Origin: Diplonema japonicum
Taxonomy: Eukaryota > Euglenozoa > Diplonemea > Diplonemida > Diplonemidae
Direction: 5' to 3'
DNA length: 64,000 nt
Assembly (NCBI GenBank): GCA_964019335.1
Contig: OZ025664.1
Location: forward strand, 558,001 to 622,000
The position numbers and the translations under genes are program-made. The notes under the pieces were generated by a model. The model did not search any database, was not told the origin of the DNA, and worked only from the letters and a program-made list of their open reading frames with translations. This document shows, in pieces, positions 29,899 to 39,804 of this stretch; the first letter of the stretch is position 1, and every line of letters starts with the position of its first letter.

Positions 29899-32800
29899 AT
29901 GTTCTCACCTATCACGTCGTCACCACACACAGGCACAGGCAGCAACATGAGTATAAAGAAAATAAGCATCCTGGGTGTGGAGAGCATCTACATTGGATGC
30001 GGCATCCTTTCCCAATGCGGAAAGATTGCGCATGAGGGCTGCAAGGCTGTCAAGTACGTTGTGATTAGTGACGAAAACGTTGCCCCGTTGTACCTTGACA
30101 GAGTGCTGGATAGTTTCGAGGAGGCGACAGGTTCGAGGCCTATTTATAAGATCCTGGCACCTGGTGAGCAAGCAAAATGCAGAAGCGTGAAGGCTGAGAT
30201 CGAGGACTGGATGCTGACGAATAGATGCGGCCGTGACTGCACAGTGGTGGCGCTTGGCGGTGGTGTGATTGGTGACTTATCGGGTTATGTAGCAGCCACG
30301 TTCATGAGGGGTGTGAAGGTGGTGCAAATTCCCACCACACTGCTTGCCATGGTGGACTCCTCTGTGGGGGGGAAAACCGGCATCGACACCCCAACCGGGA
30401 AGAATCTTGTGGGTGCCTTCCACCATCCCGTCAGGATCATCATGGACCTGGAGGTCCTGAAGACCCTCCCCGACAGGCAGCTCTCCAACGGAATGGCAGA
30501 GGTGGTCAAAACAGCACTGCTGTGGGATGCCTCGAGGTTCACCGAGCTTGAAGAGCATGTCGACGAGGTGCTGGCTAAGGACCCCAAGTGGCTGCAGTCC
30601 ATCGTGGAAGGCAGTGCAGGCATCAAAGCTGAGGTTGTGACAAAGGACGAAAAAGAAGGTGGGCTCAGGACTCTCCTAAACGTCGGGCACAGCGTGGGAC
30701 ACGCGGTAGAAGCCTTCCTGCAGCCTGACATGCTGCACGGCGAGGCCGTGGCCATTGGGACCGTCAAGGAAGCGCAAATCTCACGTAGACTCGGGTACAT
30801 CACGGAGGCTGAGGTTGGGAGAATCACGCGCTGCCTTCAGGCATACAAGCTTCCTGTGTCAATCCCCACGTCCCTTACGCTGGAAGGTCTGATGATGAAG
30901 ATGGAAGTCGACAAGAAGAACAAGGCAGGCAGGAAGTATCTGTCGCTGCTCGAAAGGATTGGCAAGTGCGTGAACAACAGGGCCATCCAGGTAGAGGACG
31001 ATGTCATCAGGTCGACGCTGGCGCACGCCGTCGAGATCCAGCCCATGGAAGAGTGCAAGGAGGTGGAGCTGAGCGTGCCGGGGTCCAAGTCGCTTTCGAA
31101 CAGGGCACTGCTGATCGCAGCTCTTGGAAAGGGGAAATGTAAGGTCAAAGGGCTGCTTCACAGTGATGACACACAGGTCATGCTGAACGCTCTTTTGGCG
31201 ATGAAAGTATGCACTGTGGAATGGGCCGAAGACGACGCTCTGCTCCTTACTGGAAACGGAGGTTCCCTCACCACTCCCGACACTGAGATCTACTTGGGCA
31301 ACGCAGGGACAGCGTCACGCTTCCTCACAACAGCCGCCACAATGGCCAAGCCCGAGCCTGTGGTGCTGACTGGCAACCGTAGGATGAAGGAGCGGCCCAT
31401 CGCACCTTTGGTGGACTCCCTCAGGGAGAACGGTGTCACCATTGAGTACCAAAGAACGGAAGGGTGCTTGCCCATTAAGGTGAACAGCAACTCAGGCCTG
31501 CCAGGTGGGAAAATCGGTCTTTCTGCCAACCTGTCTTCTCAGTACGTCAGCTCCGTGCTGATATCGGGACCCTACGCTGAAAAGGAGCTGGAGCTGCACC
31601 TCACGGGAGGTGAAGTGGTGAGCCAGCCCTACATTGACATGACTATTAGCATCATGAAAGACTTCGGCGTGGACGTGCAGCGTGTGGCTGGGCAGGACAT
31701 CTACAAGATCCCCAAGAGCGGCTACGTCAACCCCGAAACTTACCAAGTGGAGGCCGATGCTTCTAGCTCCACCTACCCCCTGGCCATCCCTGCCATCGTG
31801 GGTAAGGGAAGTCTGAAGATTAACGGGATCGGTAGCTCCAGTGTGCAGGGTGATGCGCATTTTGCAGAGCTCTTGGAGAAGATGGGCTGCAAGATCTTAC
31901 AGGGGAGCAACGAGACGACTGTCTTTGCTGCGGAGCAGAGGCTGAAGGCGGTCGACGTCAACATGAGCGACATGACCGATGCCTTCATGACGGCCGCCGT
32001 TGTCATGGCACTGGCAGAAGGCACCTCCCGCATCACTGGTATTGCCAATCAGAGGGTGAAGGAGTGCAACAGGATCCTTGCCATGGTCACCGAGTTCGCA
32101 AAACTCGGCATTGTGGCGCGAGAGCTCCCCGACGGCCTGGAAATTGAGGGTACAAAACCCGATAAGCTGCAGCCTGCCTCTATCCACTGCTACAACGACC
32201 ACAGGATCGCCATGTCCTTTGCCATCCTCGGGCTGAAGGTGCCTGGTATCACTATTCTGGACACTGCTTGCGTTGAAAAAACCTACCCTGTATTCTGGGA
32301 TGACATTGTGAACAGGATCGGAGCCACGCTGATCCCTGCCGAGACTGCGATCGTCGAGCAGCACATCACTGCTGAGGAGACCATCGTTCTTGTGGGCATT
32401 AGGGGTGCAGGGAAGACGACCCTCGGCCAGCACTGCGCAGACCGCATGTCATGGACCTTCATCGACATGGATGACGTGTTCGAAGCGAAGGCGGGACCCA
32501 TCGCCAAGTACATCGAAGAGCACAACTGGGACGGCTTCCGTGCTAAGGAGGCGGCGTTACTGGAGGAGACGCTGAAGGAGAACTCTTTGAAGTGCATCAT
32601 CGCCACTGGCGGTGGTATTGTGGAGAGTGCCGAGGGGAGGAAGGCGTGCGTGGCGTCTAAGAAGGTCGTATTCATCCACAAGAGCCTGGAAGACACTCTG
32701 AAGGCACTAAAAGAATGCGGGAAGCCGGCTTGGGGCGAGGGCATTGAAGAGGTGTACAACAGGAGGCTGCCTAGGTTCAAGGCTGTGAGCCAGTACGAGC

Positions 32801-34452
32801 TGCCTGTAGACCCCAGCGGGGGTTGGGACGTGGTGTGCAGCGACATGCTGCGCCTGATGAAACACATCACATTGAACAGCAGCATCAAGGACGTGCGGTC
32901 GCTGAAGTCGTTCCTCTCGCTTACCTTCGATGACGTGACAAAGATCCTCCCAGTACTGAAGGAAGTGGAGGGCGGGGCTGATGCGTTGGAATTGCGTGTC
33001 GACCTCCTCAAGGACACCTCGGCAGGCTTTGTCTCGAAGCAGGTTGGGCTCCTCCGCAGACATTCTAAGCTTCCCATCATCTTCACTGTGAGGACCAAGG
33101 CACAGGGGGGCAAGTACCCCGACGGGGACCATCAAGGTGCGATGGATCTTCTGAAGTTGGCGGCCAGGCTGGGTGTCGAGATCATCGATGTGGAGATGAC
33201 GCTCAAAGCGGAGCAGAAAGAGGAGCTCCTGGAGGGCGTGAAGCCGTCGTTGGTGTTGATGTCGTACCATGACCCCGAGAGACGGCTCTCGTGGGACGGG
33301 CTGAAAATGAAGATCATCGAAGGCTCCTGCGGCGGTGCTGACATTGTGAAAATCGTGACCACCGCCACAGAGGTCGACGACTGTTCGCGCCTCAGGGCTG
33401 CTGTCCGTGAAGCGAACATCACACAGCCTGTGATCGCCCTCGCAATGGGTGGTCTGGGGAAGCTCTCAAGAGCTCTCAACGAGGTCATGACACCCATCAC
33501 ACACGCGTGCATGCCTGTGGCAGCTGCTCCAGGACAGCTTTCGATGGCGTCCATCAACACACTGCGTCGGTTGATCGGCGTGCTGCCTGACAGTAGGAAG
33601 TTCCATCTATTCGGGAAGCCGATCAGCGCGTCAAGAAGCCCTCTGATCCATAACACGGGGTTTGAGGTTCTGGGTCTGGCACCGGGCTGGGCGTACTCTG
33701 CGTACGAAACAGACGACATCGAGGCCGTTAAGGCTGTGGTGGGCGGGGAGGGGTTTGGAGGGGCCTCTGTCACAATACCATTGAAGGAAAAGGTCGGCGC
33801 ACTGTGCGGGAGGGTGAGCGAGGCGGCGAAGGAAATCGGTGCAGTGAACACGCTGACCATGGCAGAGGACGGGGTGCTGGAGGGAGACAACACGGACTGG
33901 AAGGCAATGAGGGACCTCATCGAGCAGAGGGTGACAACTGTTCCCACAGTAGGCCTTTGTGTGGGTGCAGGGGGGTCCGCACGGGCAGCTTGCTACGCTA
34001 TGAAGCAAGCAGGGGTCAAGACCCTCTACGTATGGAACAGGACTCATGAGAAGGCTGTTGCTCTGGCAGCAGACTTTGGTGGTGTGGCAGTCGAGTCCAG
34101 TGGCCTTGCTGCCCTGACGCCAAATGTCGTCATCTCCAACATACCAGGCACCGCACAGGAGTCCCTCCCCACACCCTGCTTCGCTCTCTCCTCTACTTCA
34201 ATCGTTATCGAAATGGCATACACCCCGCGTGTGACCACCATTCTCCAGAAGGCAGCTGATGTCTCAGCTTCTCGTGTTGAAGGCATTCAGGTGCTTATCG
34301 AGCAGGCCCTTTACCAGTTCAAGCGATGGACAGGTGTGTTTTTATTTTTATTTTTTTAGTTGTGGGGGGAAAAAAAAAAAACAAACAAAAAAAAAGGTTT
34401 GAACCCTCCCAGGGAGGCAATCACCAAAGCGGTCTATGCCACGCTTGATTAA
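29899..34452 (+). CDS. ARO1: Pentafunctional AROM polypeptide
   Basis: AROM carries out five consecutive steps of the shikimate pathway in the cytosol, from DAHP to EPSP. Exons 29899-34333 and 34397-34452 give 1496 residues. Domain order is the fungal one: 3-dehydroquinate synthase (about 17-385; VALGGGVIGDLSGYVAATFM, DSSVGGKTGID), EPSP synthase (390-815; LSVPGSKSLSNRALL, LGNAGTASRFL), shikimate kinase (826-1000; GIRGAGKTT), type I dehydroquinase (1003-1225; ELRVDLLK, His in LMSYHDPE, Lys in ADIVKIVTTA) and shikimate dehydrogenase (1233-1490; SASRSPLIHN, ASVTIPLKEK, GDNTDWKA). All catalytic motifs appear intact. The second ATG (29947) matches the usual start better. The only intron (63 nt) lies 56 nt before the stop. 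Confidence 0.96.
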
Positions 34453-34969
34453 TTAAGCAAAGGGTGAACAGGGTGTTTTTTTTTTTTTTTTTTTTTTTTT
34501 TTTTGTGTCTGTATTGTTGTTGTTCTCCTGACCCATGGTCGTATTATGGGCGGATGGTTTCTGCTTTTTTTCTTTTTTTTTTTCTCTCTTTTTGTTTTGC
34601 GTGGCCCACAAGACGTAATAAGGTCGTGAGGTTTCTCTTTTTTTAGCTAACGAAAATTTTTTAACCCCCCCCCATTCCCTTCCAGTGATGTAATTTCTTT
34701 TTTTTTCCAATTTTATTTGTCGCAATACACACACGCTGCTCCAACAAAAAAAGGGGGAAGTACGAGAAAACACAAGAAAGATCCTTTTTACGTTTACCCC
34801 CCCCCCCCCCTTTGTCTGTCTCTGAGGGTAATTTAAAAAAAAAAAAGAAAAAAAAGAAGAAAACCAAAATAGCATTATTGCACCATTTCTCTCTCATTCC
34901 CCCAAAAAACCATTTTCCCCTCATATCCGAAGGACTTGTCCCTTTTTTTTTTTGTTTCCCAAAACAATA

Positions 34970-35021
<52 letters not shown>

Positions 35022-35462
35022 CCAACTAGACGAGATGCGCGTGTGTGTGTTGTATTTTTATATTTTTCTCTTTCTTTTTTGCGTCTAGGAAACGGCGCTT
35101 GCAGCCCAAGCCCAACTGGAAACGCGTGCTCAGCAGCACATGAGGTTCTCGTCGATGGCTCCATGGCAGGGCCAATGATGACGCACGTCAGGGAAAAGCT
35201 GCTGCACCACGTCCTGCAGTTGGACCTGATGAGGTGCCGGTTGCAGTGGTTGGTATCAAGAGTAGGGGTGGTCCTCAAGTGGGATTTACCCGTAAACATC
35301 GCACCCCCCCCCCCCCCCCCCCCCATGTTCCATTACCGTTACCGCAGTTTTTTTTTTGTTTGTTATTTTTTTTTTTTTTTCCTGTTTTAAAAAATAAAAA
35401 AAGAAATTCTAAAAAAACGGGAAAAAAGGCGGTGGAGGTGGAGGGAGGGAGAAGGGGGGCAA
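34453..35462. other. One-kb spacer with T30 and A48 runs and a coding-like island
   Basis: T run near 34475-34504, C run near 34798-34810, A run near 34974-35020 and C run near 35305-35323. A stretch without runs at about 35091-35310 sits behind a possible acceptor (tttttgcgtctag). It is open in two frames, but I cannot connect it to any gene. Confidence 0.5.
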
Positions 35463-36665
35463 ATGTGGAAAGCCCGGATAGCAATAAGACACCAGAGAAG
35501 ATGGTGCACAGGTAACAACGATACCGAGGAGCAGAAGTCTCTGAAAATCAAACGGGAAGCGGACGAGATGAAAGCAAGGCTCCAACAACTGAGAGACGTA
35601 CAGAGAAGGTTCGACCTAGAAGGCCCAATGGAGCTTCAAATGAGGAAGGAAAGAAGACTGCAAACAAGTGAAGACCTGGCTCCAAAATACCGGTTCACAG
35701 CACCAGCCACTGTGAAGAAGAAGAAATTCGACGAACAGATCGCAAGGCTTGAAAAGATCCCTGGGGTCAAAATACTTCGAGGGGCTGGGAACCAAGTAAG
35801 GGTGATAGACGTCCCCATGGATGCCATCAACAAGGCGGAGATAGACCATACTTCAGTAATAGGGAAGCGGGTGTACATTGCAATGACGTCGTTTGTTGCT
35901 GTGTGGATCCTTGGAGCGGGGGCCTTTCTGTTCATGGTATGGAAGATATTGTCAACGGATCCTGGCCCGCCACCTGACGAGCCCATCGGGGCACGGGTGT
36001 TTCTGGAAATTTACCAAGAAGATGAACGTGTCGGCACCATCGTGCTTGGAATGTACACCGAAAGGTGCCCCATGACCTGCGAGAATTTCTACCGACTTGC
36101 AACCGGCGACACAGTATGGTGAAAAAAGTATTTTTTTATTTTTTTCTTTTTTTAAAGGCAAGCGGTGTTTCCCTCCGAGGGTCCGACTTCTTCCATGTAT
36201 TCCCGACCGTTGGCATCGTTGGAGGCGATTACGCAAAGAACACCGGGTCGGGGGGGCGGCCGGTGCTTCCTTATTTCCCCGGGAAAAGGTGGTTCCCTGA
36301 CGAGCTGCCTGGAAGGGATCTGCCGTTTTTCAAGGTATTCGGAGGGTTTAAAAAAAAAAAAAAAAAAAAAATAGGGAGCGTTATGCTCTGTTGGTGTATT
36401 GTGGTCGCGACAAGAGGCCACAAACGACTCGCTATTTATGATATCAAGTTCTGGGACGATGAAACACAATCACTCATTTGTCATTTTTGGAGAGGTTTTA
36501 TCCGGGATGGAGGTGCTGGAATCGTGTGCGAGTGTTAAACTGCGAGGCGGGAAGCCCCTTAGGCGTCTTTGGATCAAACGGTGCGGTGAGTACACCCACA
36601 CCCCGGAGGAGAGAGAACATGCAAACACCCCTGGTCCTGTACTGGTGCGGTCGGATAGGTTTTAG
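35463..36665 (+). CDS. Membrane-anchored divergent cyclophilin
   Basis: Three exons (35463-36113, 36158-36334, 36375-36665; introns 44 and 40 nt, phase 0) give 372 residues. The basic N-terminus (MWKARIAIRHQRRWC) could target mitochondria. A charged coiled region follows, then one membrane helix (about 141-163, YIAMTSFVAVWILGAGAFLF) and a cyclophilin-like domain (RVFLEIYQEDERVGTIVLGM, CPMTCENFYRLATGD, NTGSGG, HSFVIFGEVLSGMEVLES). Where active cyclophilins have FHR...Q-G-G-D, this protein reads DFFHVFPTVGIVGGDY, so the catalytic Arg and Gln are missing and prolyl isomerase activity is doubtful. A scaffold role is inferred. The last 20 residues may be uncertain, since a GTGAGT donor lies at their start. 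Confidence 0.8.
36335..36374 (+). other. Cyclophilin intron 2, 40 nt, mostly A
   Basis: GTATTCGGAGGGTTT, about 21 A and TAG. Joining gives FFK-GALCSVGVLW in frame. Confidence 0.8.
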
Positions 36666-36843
36666 AGAAGAAACAAAAAAAAGAAGTGTTTTATTTATCT
36701 TTCGATCCCCCTCCCCCCACCCCCCAGCGCGTTCAATCACCGGTATTGATGTTCTTTTTTTTTTTTTTTTTTTTTTTTCAATTTGAGAAAAAGAAAGCAT
36801 GAAGATTATAGAGAAGGAAGTTATTTAAAGAAAAGAATAGAAA

Positions 36844-37170
36844 ATGGCCACCGCTACCTTCTCTGACGATTTGATCTCCGACCTTCACTCCCGCCAGGAG
36901 GAGCATGCGAAGTGTGTCGTGAACGCGAAAAAGGTATGGGGAGGACAAGGATGAACAGTAAACTATACAGTGTGGCCTTGATGTTAACGAGGCATGCAGT
37001 GTGACTGCCTGGAAGGCGCTGGAGTCGTACAACGACTGGTCGCGCTACAGGGCCCCTTTCAAAACCCAGGAGGTATGAAGTTTAAAAAGAAAAAAATTTA
37101 AAAAAAAAATCAGTCCGAGGCCCAGCTCGCCGCCTTGATGGAGGCGCAGGAGAAGAGCAAGAAGCAGTAA
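36844..37170 (+). CDS. 82-residue Cys-containing protein from three short exons
   Basis: Exons 36844-36933, 36971-37072 and 37114-37170, with introns of 37 and 41 nt (both GTATG...CAG, phase 0), join to an 82-residue product ending KSKKQ. It is hydrophilic and helical, with three Cys in HAKCVVNAKKCGLDVNEACS and a conserved-looking core KALESYNDWSRYRAPFKTQE. I do not recognise the family; its size and Cys spacing recall small mitochondrial intermembrane proteins, but a twin CX9C motif is not complete. The first intron has a rival acceptor 28 nt further 3', which would break the frame. Every exon is too short to be noticed as an open frame. Confidence 0.6.
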
Positions 37171-37558
37171 AAAAAAAAAAAAAAAAAGAAAGAAAGAAAA
37201 AAAAAGAAAACCGTTATTGGGTTGTACAATAGCAACGTTCTTTTTTTCTTTTTCTTTTTCTTTTTTTTTTTCCTTGACCAGCTCTCCTTGCCTCCTCCCC
37301 CCTTCCCCGAATAGTGTGACCAGGGTTCCCGTTTTCTTTTTTTTTTTCTTTTTTTCTTCGGCTTTTTCATTTCTCCGCATTTTTCTTTTTTTTTTTTTTT
37401 TTTTAGTTTCCCCAACACCCAAAATTTAAAAAAAGAAAAAAAAAACTGGGATTTCTTTTTTTTTCTCTTTTTATTCCCCCGTTTCAACTTTTTTCCATCT
37501 TTTTTTCAGAAGTCGGTTCAGAAACACACCCCACTCAGGAGAAGGGTCCCCGCTTAAC
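37171..37558. other. Intergenic spacer
   Basis: Alternating A and T runs (T20 near 37386-37405). No gene is seen. Confidence 0.65.
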
Positions 37559-39607
37559 ATGGAGCTAGCTTTGGGGTCTTGGAATGGAATATGGGGAAAA
37601 GGATGGAGGCACTTAGTGGGGATGACTTTCGAGTACAAGGAGGCGAAATGCTATGGGTTGGTGGTGATGGGGGAGAAGGGGGAAGGGGAGGTGTGGGCGG
37701 TGGTCGGGGACGCTTGGGAGTTTGAAGTTGTAGACAAATGGTCAGTGGAGCCAGGGTACGACCAGATGGTGGGTCTTACTGCACCTTGTGCGCACTGTGA
37801 ACTGAATGGCGCAAAGCAGGGAGGACACTTCTTGGTGCACAACACCACCACCTCCCACTACCACCTCTATGAGGTTGCACCTTCCGGGAGAATAGCACTT
37901 GGCCTTTCTGACACTTTCCCTGTTCAACATACCACGTTCGTCTCTTTTGAGCATCCTTCCTACCCCTCTCCTCACCTGCTTGGCTATCATGCCCCCACCG
38001 GCGCATTCACGGTCTACTCTATGCCTTTCCTTGAGCCCCTAACTTCTGGGAGCTTTTCCCCCTTCTGGACAGACATCGTGCCTAAGAAGCCTGCGCCTCG
38101 CAAGTGGACCGAGGGTTCACACCGCCATCCTGTCAACAGATTTTACTGTTACAACAACTCGACAGGGGAGGGCTGCTTCGAGTCTATCGGCGACGGGGCA
38201 CACGAGCTCACGGGCAAACCAAATATTGAGAAGCGGAAGCCGGGTTGCAAGATCCTTGCCATCGACTGCGGGGGGAAGTCCTGCTGCATGTTCTACAAGC
38301 ACACGCAGTTGGCGGAACAGGGGGCGAAGTCTAAACCTGAAGAGCCGCGTGCGAACGAGGCACGCCCTCCAGACGCCGCAAGCATGTTGCACAAGAGGAT
38401 CCGGTGCCACCGCGAGGCGTGGACTTCCTTCGAACTGTTCCCCATGCTGCCTGTTGTGGACGCTATCCACTGGAGACACCTGCTGTGCTACAACTTGCAG
38501 TCCGGTGTGTGGTGGATCTGTGCAATAAAGGCACAGGCTTGCATGCAACCCCTCACCGTGGAGCCACGTGTGCCCACACCAGGGGCCGACGAAAAGGTAC
38601 ACACTGCATGGCCAGGCAGGGGCGGGCTCACACTCACTCGCAATAGAAGCAGCATGAAAAAGCCCTTGGAACCAACCCCTCCTACTAAGAAACCGAAGAA
38701 GAGACCCAACAGGTTGGATTGGAGCAAGCCCTGGTCGCATCACAGTTGGGAAGCGAAGAATACACGAAAGGAGAAAGAGGGCGGTCTTCAGAAGATCATT
38801 GTAAAGGAGGCACCACCCGATGACGAGGCGGAAGGCGTACGCATGATCTTGAGGCGGCTGGCGGAGCACCCGTTCTACTCTTCGACACGGTATGCAGATC
38901 TGGCGGTGGCGTCGTTGCCCAATGCCACCCTGCGGGCGCCCAGCAGGCTGGGGGACCCGATGAAGCCCTGCTGGAAGGCGACAAACAACACTGTCTCGCC
39001 TCCAGGGGAGCCCAATAGGAAGATCGAGAAATATGTGCGGGACAAAGTAAGCAGGCGCCCCGTGTCATCCGACGCAGAGCGGCTAAGAAGGCTGGAGCGG
39101 CTGGCTCAGCCCGTTTCGATAGAAGCACGGAGCCGTGCCCGTCTGCTGTCTGAGCTCAAGACGGAACCAAGGGCAGCAAGGTTGTTCACACCTGCAGAAC
39201 AAGAGAAGTCAGTCTACAGGATGTCTGTGCGGAACTCAAAACGAAAAGAGGAAAACCGGGAGGCCTTGTGCACAACAATGTGGAGCATGCACGAAACAAC
39301 CCCAAAGAAGACACCGCTGTACGAGATAACAGAACGCCTGCACACTGGCCAAGTAAGCCTGAAGGAGGACGCCATGTCCAGGTGCCTTGCAAAATGGCTC
39401 GCAGCACCCAACTCAACCAAGTCAACCCCCGAGCAACAGCAGCAGCTCATCGAAAGGCTCTACCAACAAGCACTGTCTGAAATCATAAGACGCCAAAGAG
39501 AAGCCGAGCAGCTCCGTGAAACTCCCGTTTTCAGCCCACCACAGATCACAAGGAAGACACTTGCAAAGATGGTGGATAGACTGTACCCCATCCCTTCGGG
39601 ATCGTGA
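37559..39607 (+). CDS. Unrecognised 682-residue protein
   Basis: A single exon from ATG 37559 to TGA. The N-terminal 350 residues are rich in Trp, His, Cys and aromatic residues (LGSWNGIWGKGWRHLVGMTF, NRFYCYNNSTGEGCFE, HLLCYNLQSGVWWICAI) and appear to form a repeated beta-rich fold, perhaps propeller-like. Residues 360-682 are basic and helical with many Arg and Pro residues, and end in helices (QQQQLIERLYQQALSEIIRR). No catalytic motif, signal peptide or membrane helix is seen. I cannot assign the family. It shares clean, run-free coding sequence with its neighbours and is followed 197 bp later by the calpain-like gene. Confidence 0.65.
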   Translation: MELALGSWNGIWGKGWRHLVGMTFEYKEAKCYGLVVMGEKGEGEVWAVVGDAWEFEVVDKWSVEPGYDQMVGLTAPCAHCELNGAKQGGHFLVHNTTTSHYHLYEVAPSGRIALGLSDTFPVQHTTFVSFEHPSYPSPHLLGYHAPTGAFTVYSMPFLEPLTSGSFSPFWTDIVPKKPAPRKWTEGSHRHPVNRFYCYNNSTGEGCFESIGDGAHELTGKPNIEKRKPGCKILAIDCGGKSCCMFYKHTQLAEQGAKSKPEEPRANEARPPDAASMLHKRIRCHREAWTSFELFPMLPVVDAIHWRHLLCYNLQSGVWWICAIKAQACMQPLTVEPRVPTPGADEKVHTAWPGRGGLTLTRNRSSMKKPLEPTPPTKKPKKRPNRLDWSKPWSHHSWEAKNTRKEKEGGLQKIIVKEAPPDDEAEGVRMILRRLAEHPFYSSTRYADLAVASLPNATLRAPSRLGDPMKPCWKATNNTVSPPGEPNRKIEKYVRDKVSRRPVSSDAERLRRLERLAQPVSIEARSRARLLSELKTEPRAARLFTPAEQEKSVYRMSVRNSKRKEENREALCTTMWSMHETTPKKTPLYEITERLHTGQVSLKEDAMSRCLAKWLAAPNSTKSTPEQQQQLIERLYQQALSEIIRRQREAEQLRETPVFSPPQITRKTLAKMVDRLYPIPSGS

Positions 39608-39804
39608 AGGTACTCCTTCGCCATTTTTTTTCATTTGTCTATTCGAGCAAGGCCTGGCCTTGCCTTATCAATGCTCTTTTGCCTGGTTTCGATGCTCTTC
39701 TCCTCTTCTTTTCCAAAAAGAGGAGATACCATCATTCAGTTGCTCAACGCAGCAGCAACTTCTTCTTTCAGTTCTCAACCTCACAACCCGCACAGGAGGT
39801 GAAG

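Noticed and set aside
36934-36998. 65-nt first intron in the 82-residue gene using the later CAG
   Set aside because: The later acceptor breaks the reading frame; the acceptor ending at 36970 keeps it open through the next exons.
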